Shown here one piece after another: positions 5,499-8,215 of a stretch of DNA of 8,215 nt. The position numbers and the translations under genes are program-made. Positions within the stretch are counted from its first letter, which is position 1, and each line of letters opens with the position of its first letter. Under the pieces are notes generated by a model. That model had not been told where the DNA came from. It saw only the letters and a list, made by a program, of their open reading frames with translations, and ran no database searches. This DNA is from Erysipelotrichaceae bacterium UBA3379 (GTDB lineage: Bacteria > Bacillota_I > Bacilli_A > Erysipelotrichales > Coprobacillaceae): assembly GCA_002359025.1 (NCBI GenBank), contig DEPZ01000028.1, positions 6,105-14,319 on the forward strand, given 5' to 3'.

Positions 5499-7019
5499 AT
5501 GTATAAACAATCTGTTGATGCTATTGAATTGGTTATTATTTCATTAGATGGTGTAATCTATGATCTTAATAAATACAGATATAATTATTGTAAACACTTA
5601 TGTGAAAATAAAAATATCAAATATTCAAAGTTTGAATTTTATACTCACCTTTCTAGTATGTATGATATGTATAATGATTTTCCTTTAATTCATAAAGCTG
5701 ATGCTGGTTTATTTAATGCACAAGTAGAACGTGAAATGAAACAATATCTTGATTATAAAGGAATAAAACCTAAAGATGGTTTTATTGAACTTATAGAATA
5801 TTTACATCAAAAAAATATACAGATTGCCATTGTTTCTACTCATAGAACAAAAGATGCTGTACATTATTTAGAAGTAAATAAGCTTTTCCATAAAGTCCAT
5901 TATATTATTGGTAGTGATGCTGTGTCACACCCCCTTCCTTCTACACATATATTAGAGATGATTCTTAATAACTTTCATATCCCTGCACAAAATACTCTTG
6001 TTCTTTCTTCATTTATGGCTTTAAATAAAGCAGCGAATGAATTAAAGATGAATGTTATTTATTGTGAAGATCTGGTAGAAGCTGGTGATTTAGAAAAAGA
6101 TTCTTCTTATAAAGTAGCAAGCAGTCTATTTGATGTCTTAAATATATTATTATTTGATAAATATGTTGAAGCAGATTTATATTCACCTATTCTTGGTATG
6201 AGTTCACAAATGAATAAAAACGAACTTGATTCAATGCATAATAAGTTAAAAGAAACGTATCAAGATGATGAAGACATTATCAATCTCGTTGATCAAACAT
6301 ACGCATATCATCTTTCACATCTCTCTACAGAACAAACACCTCCACCTCAAGAAACACCTGAAATCACATCTAAGCCACAATCTAAAAAAAGATTTAGTTT
6401 TGATGACGATGATGAAATAGAAGAACATACGATTGAACCAGAAATAGAAAAACCATCTGATGTCACAATGAAAACATTAGATGAAAAAGAAGAAGCACAG
6501 TTACAGTATCTTCTTCAACAAATCAATAAACAAAACAAATCAGATGAGATTGTCAATTCAATACAAAAAACAGAAGAACATGAATTTGAAGAAGAAACAT
6601 CTCAAGAAGAATTTATTCCAGAAGAAAAACAATTATCAAGACCACTATCAATCTTGATTAATATTATATATGTATTTGCACTCTCTTTTATTATTACTTT
6701 TATAGGTTTAATATTCACTGTTATGTTCTCATATCAATTACAAGATCATACAGGAATATTTGGTGTTATATATAATATATTTGTTGTTTATTATTCTATT
6801 ATTGAAATGATTTTTAGTTCCATTTTGAATCTTCTCCATTCTATCATTTCATTTATACCAAGCTATCAAGATTATTCTTTAAATAATAGTTTCTTTTCTC
6901 CTACTGGTATACAAATTCTCAATATTTTTATCTTTCAATCAATTATTATTGGTATTTTTAAAATTGCATTTTATTCATTAAAAAGGAGAAGTATGTATGA
7001 CGATAATGAAAGTCATTAA
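5499..7019 (+). CDS. Membrane-anchored HAD-fold pseudoenzyme
   Basis: A 506-residue protein. The ATG at 5499 is taken because AAAGGTGG lies eight bases upstream; the in-frame GTG at 5487 overlaps that site. Residues about 9-225 follow the beta-phosphoglucomutase-like HAD layout: motif I region VIISLDGVIYDL, a helical cap (about 25-90), motif II AIVSTHR, a motif III region HPLPS and a motif IV region TLVLSSFMALNKAA. The catalytic residues are gone: the nucleophile Asp of DxDG is S15, the motif III Lys before P-x-P is H144, and the motif IV Asp is S170. Only D17, G18 and S113 remain. Phosphatase activity is therefore not expected. Residues about 275-378 are a Pro/Glu/Asp-rich linker with FDDDDEIEE and a Q-rich helix. 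Three hydrophobic helices follow (about 382-412, 420-450, 470-494), then a basic-acidic tail. It overlaps the PAP2 gene by 23 bases, suggesting a shared membrane or lipid-phosphate job (inference). Confidence 0.78.
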   Translation: MYKQSVDAIELVIISLDGVIYDLNKYRYNYCKHLCENKNIKYSKFEFYTHLSSMYDMYNDFPLIHKADAGLFNAQVEREMKQYLDYKGIKPKDGFIELIEYLHQKNIQIAIVSTHRTKDAVHYLEVNKLFHKVHYIIGSDAVSHPLPSTHILEMILNNFHIPAQNTLVLSSFMALNKAANELKMNVIYCEDLVEAGDLEKDSSYKVASSLFDVLNILLFDKYVEADLYSPILGMSSQMNKNELDSMHNKLKETYQDDEDIINLVDQTYAYHLSHLSTEQTPPPQETPEITSKPQSKKRFSFDDDDEIEEHTIEPEIEKPSDVTMKTLDEKEEAQLQYLLQQINKQNKSDEIVNSIQKTEEHEFEEETSQEEFIPEEKQLSRPLSILINIIYVFALSFIITFIGLIFTVMFSYQLQDHTGIFGVIYNIFVVYYSIIEMIFSSILNLLHSIISFIPSYQDYSLNNSFFSPTGIQILNIFIFQSIIIGIFKIAFYSLKRRSMYDDNESH

Positions 7020-7515
7020 AAAAATTGATAAAGACTTAGCATTTTACATGACTCATTTTTATTCACATCATATTTTAAATGATTTTATGAAATTTGTAAG
7101 TTCATGTGGTGACTTTGGATTGAGCTGGTTAATTATTATACTGCTCACAAACTTAATTCCTGCAACAAGAATAATGTCTATAGATATGCTCGTTGCTTTA
7201 ATTGTTTCTACACTTGTAGGACAAATCTGTATCAAATCACTCGTAAGAAGAAAAAGACCTTGTCATCAATATCCAGAAGTTCAATTGCTTGTACCTGTCC
7301 CAACTGATTTATCATTTCCATCAGGACATACAACATCTTCTTTTGCATGTAGTACAGTGATGATGTATTTCTGTCCTATTTTAGGTATTATTGGTTACAT
7401 ATATGCTTTTTTAACTGCTTTATCTAGATTATATCTATTTGTCCATTATTTAAGTGATGTTATTGCAGGTATGATATTAGGAATATCTATAGGATTATTT
7501 ATATGTATGATTTAA
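6997..7515 (+). CDS. PAP2-family membrane phosphatase
   Basis: A 172-residue integral membrane protein with all three PAP2 signatures intact: K80-x6-R87-P88, P108-S109-G110-H111, and S143-R144-x5-H150-x3-D154. H111, H150 and D154 form the catalytic set. The length and single-domain form match undecaprenyl-diphosphate phosphatases (BcrC/PgpB type) and small phosphatidylglycerophosphate phosphatases; the sequence does not decide which. Active-site loops of this family face outside. The ATG at 6997 lies eight bases after AAGGAG (6983-6988) and inside the end of the HAD-like gene. A second ATG at 7006 is too far from the ribosome site. Overlap with the upstream gene implies translational coupling. 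Confidence 0.92.
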   Translation: MTIMKVIKKIDKDLAFYMTHFYSHHILNDFMKFVSSCGDFGLSWLIIILLTNLIPATRIMSIDMLVALIVSTLVGQICIKSLVRRKRPCHQYPEVQLLVPVPTDLSFPSGHTTSSFACSTVMMYFCPILGIIGYIYAFLTALSRLYLFVHYLSDVIAGMILGISIGLFICMI

Positions 7516-7537
7516 AGACTGATTTCAGTCTTTTTTT
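7514..7537 (+). terminator. Intrinsic terminator of the HAD-PAP2 operon
   Basis: AAAGACTG pairs with CAGTCTTT around ATTT and runs into a seven-T tract. The first arm overlaps the stop codon of the PAP2 gene. Confidence 0.9.
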
Positions 7538-7618
7538 AATGAAGTTAATCTCTTCACCCTTGACTTCTTTATTCTTACAATATACAAAGAAAGTGAAACA
7601 GTAATTTTATAAAATATG

Positions 7619-7640
7619 ATGAGGAGTCTTTGCTCCTCAT
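7619..7640. terminator. Short perfect hairpin, possible bidirectional terminator
   Basis: ATGAGGAG and CTCCTCAT pair perfectly around a six-base loop. The flanks are AT-rich on both sides, but neither has a clean T tract, so terminator function is only suggested. It lies about 100 bases beyond the PAP2 terminator and could catch readthrough from either direction. Confidence 0.4.
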
Positions 7641-7823
7641 TTATATATTCTTTATGTTTAATTTAAAATAACTATCAATTACTGACATAACATTTAAGAT
7701 CTCATTCAATAATCAAAGTCATCTATAAAAAGATAACAGATATCAAAATTGACAAGAATAGAAAATAATTCACTGCTAATTTCTTTATATTTATCACTTA
7801 TAATCAAAAAGTAGAAAATGTGG

Positions 7824-7879
7824 CAAATATAAAAGGTAGAAATATAGTGATATAGTCACTTATTTCTACCTTTATTTGT
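7824..7879. repeat. Long imperfect palindrome (hairpin)
   Basis: The arm 7832-7850 (AAAGGTAGAAATATAGTGA) pairs with 7856-7873 at every base apart from one bulged T, around a five-base loop. The stem extends outward after a two-base bulge through CAAAT/ATTTG. At about 56 bases in total it is the longest hairpin in the window. It might be a terminator for the minus-strand gene at the right edge, or a small palindromic repeat element. Neither side has a pure T tract. Confidence 0.6.
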
Positions 7880-7930
7880 GATACCTAAATTTCTAGATGT
7901 TTAAAGTGAAATTAGATTTTACTTTTGTTC

Positions 7931-7977
7931 AAAATAAAGTATCAAAAACAACATAAGATAAATAGAGATACTTATTT
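7931..7977 (-). terminator. Weak terminator-like hairpin after the surface-protein gene
   Basis: On the minus strand AAATAAGTATC (7977-7967), starting within the stop codon, can pair with GATACTTTATTT (7943-7932) with one bulge. The loop is about 23 bases and includes a T run. The stem is AT-rich and the loop large, so it is a modest candidate. Confidence 0.35.
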
Positions 7978-8215
7978 ACTTCTTATTTTGATCTCTACTT
8001 TTAAACACAATAGCGATAATACAAATAGCTACAATAGCTTCAATAATAAGCCATGTTTCTACCTGATAAGAATCTCCTGTTTTTATCTGTTTATCAGATG
8101 ATGTTTTATTTGAATTATTTGTTTTGTGTTTTCTTGTCTGTTTTATCATCTACTGTTATTGTAATGTCTTTTACTTCCTTATTGACAACGATAAATCCAG
8201 ACTCTGCATTACCTG
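7976..8215 (-). pseudogene. 3' end of sortase-anchored surface protein gene, frame broken
   Basis: Entering from the right edge on the minus strand, one frame reads GNAESGFIVVNKEVKDITIT, continues VDDKTDKKTQNK and stops at 8115-8117. The frame one base later then carries a textbook cell-wall sorting end: KTNNSNKTSSDKQ, I-K-T-G-D (LPxTG-like, 'KTGD'), a hydrophobic helix (WLIIEAIVAICIIAIVF), basic residues KSRDQNKK and the stop at 7976-7978. Removing one base from the A-rich stretch near 8125-8135 would join them as ...DDKTDKK-HKTNNSNK. The gene thus looks broken by a one-base insertion in a run of A, which would cost the protein its anchor. Alternatives are a sequencing error, programmed or phase-variable slippage. 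Most of the gene lies outside the window. Confidence 0.7.

Larger units (their letters stand above)
7538..7975. other. Intergenic region without a convincing gene, rich in hairpins
   Basis: Very AT-rich, with stops in all frames at short range except one 49-codon minus frame that lacks a start and a ribosome site. It holds the three hairpins listed separately (7619-7640, 7824-7879, 7931-7977). No promoter facing a gene, no tRNA and no transposon ends were recognised. Confidence 0.6.

Noticed and set aside
7706..7855. 49-codon open minus-strand frame with protein-like composition (KYKEISSELFSILVNFDICY, then LFIDDFDY)
   Set aside because: It has no start codon with a ribosome site and its upstream end lies in the palindrome at 7824-7879. 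A frame of this length is possible by chance in a region searched in six frames.
1..8215. CRISPR arrays, insertion sequences, riboswitches
   Set aside because: No regularly spaced repeats, transposase-like coding sequence with terminal inverted repeats, or recognisable riboswitch core was seen on either strand.

Overview
The window is AT-rich throughout and has clear AGGAGG/AAGGAG-type ribosome binding sites, TG-extended -10 promoters and U-tract terminators. Together with a SipW-type surface protein, a sortase-style C-terminus and a CCA-encoding tRNA, this points to a low-GC Gram-positive gut-type Bacillota, most plausibly Erysipelotrichia/Coprobacillaceae or a neighbouring clostridial group. 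The taxonomic call is inference.

Left part (1-3223, all minus strand): a surface-protein regulon read right to left. A BTAD/SARP-type activator with a degenerate GGDEF-like C-terminus (2033-3223) is followed one base later by a 142-residue protein (1603-2031). Then come a 56-residue protein (1373-1543) and a SipW-dependent TasA/camelysin-like exported protein (577-1227). Last is a Sec-exported partner cut by the window edge (1-564). The promoters before the 56-residue gene and before the TasA-like gene carry the same composite signal: RTGTGAC-N4-RTGTGAC-N10-TATACT on the minus strand. Two direct heptamers stand 11 bp apart, just upstream of a -10. This is the geometry known for SARP activators, so the adjacent regulator is the obvious candidate to bind them. 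The 56-residue protein and the C-terminus of the 142-residue protein share a WQG-centred motif, so they look like two members of one small-domain family.

Middle part (3223-5400): a divergent promoter region leads to an AI-2E-family permease (3369-4490, plus) with its terminator. Next is a 250-bp gap with possible gene debris. It is followed by a small four-helix membrane protein (4774-5130) with two HX13H pairs, which fits a two-haem b-type cytochrome. Its strong promoter overlaps a sequence resembling the DtxR/IdeR iron box. A tRNA-Lys(CUU) gene (5317-5392, minus) with its own promoter and terminator follows.

Right part (5400-8215): divergent from the tRNA is a two-gene operon. The first gene encodes a HAD-fold protein that has lost its catalytic aspartates and is fused to an acidic linker and a membrane domain (5499-7019). 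It overlaps an intact PAP2 phosphatase (6997-7515). A 460-bp region without a convincing gene holds several hairpins. The minus-strand 3' end of a sortase-anchored surface protein gene enters from the right edge, with a +1 frame break just upstream of its sorting signal.

The strongest candidate for something new is the matched pair of SARP-style operators linking the BTAD/GGDEF-like regulator, the WQG small proteins and the SipW-dependent surface proteins. The iron-box/di-haem mini-cytochrome and the membrane-anchored dead HAD paired with PAP2 are the next two.
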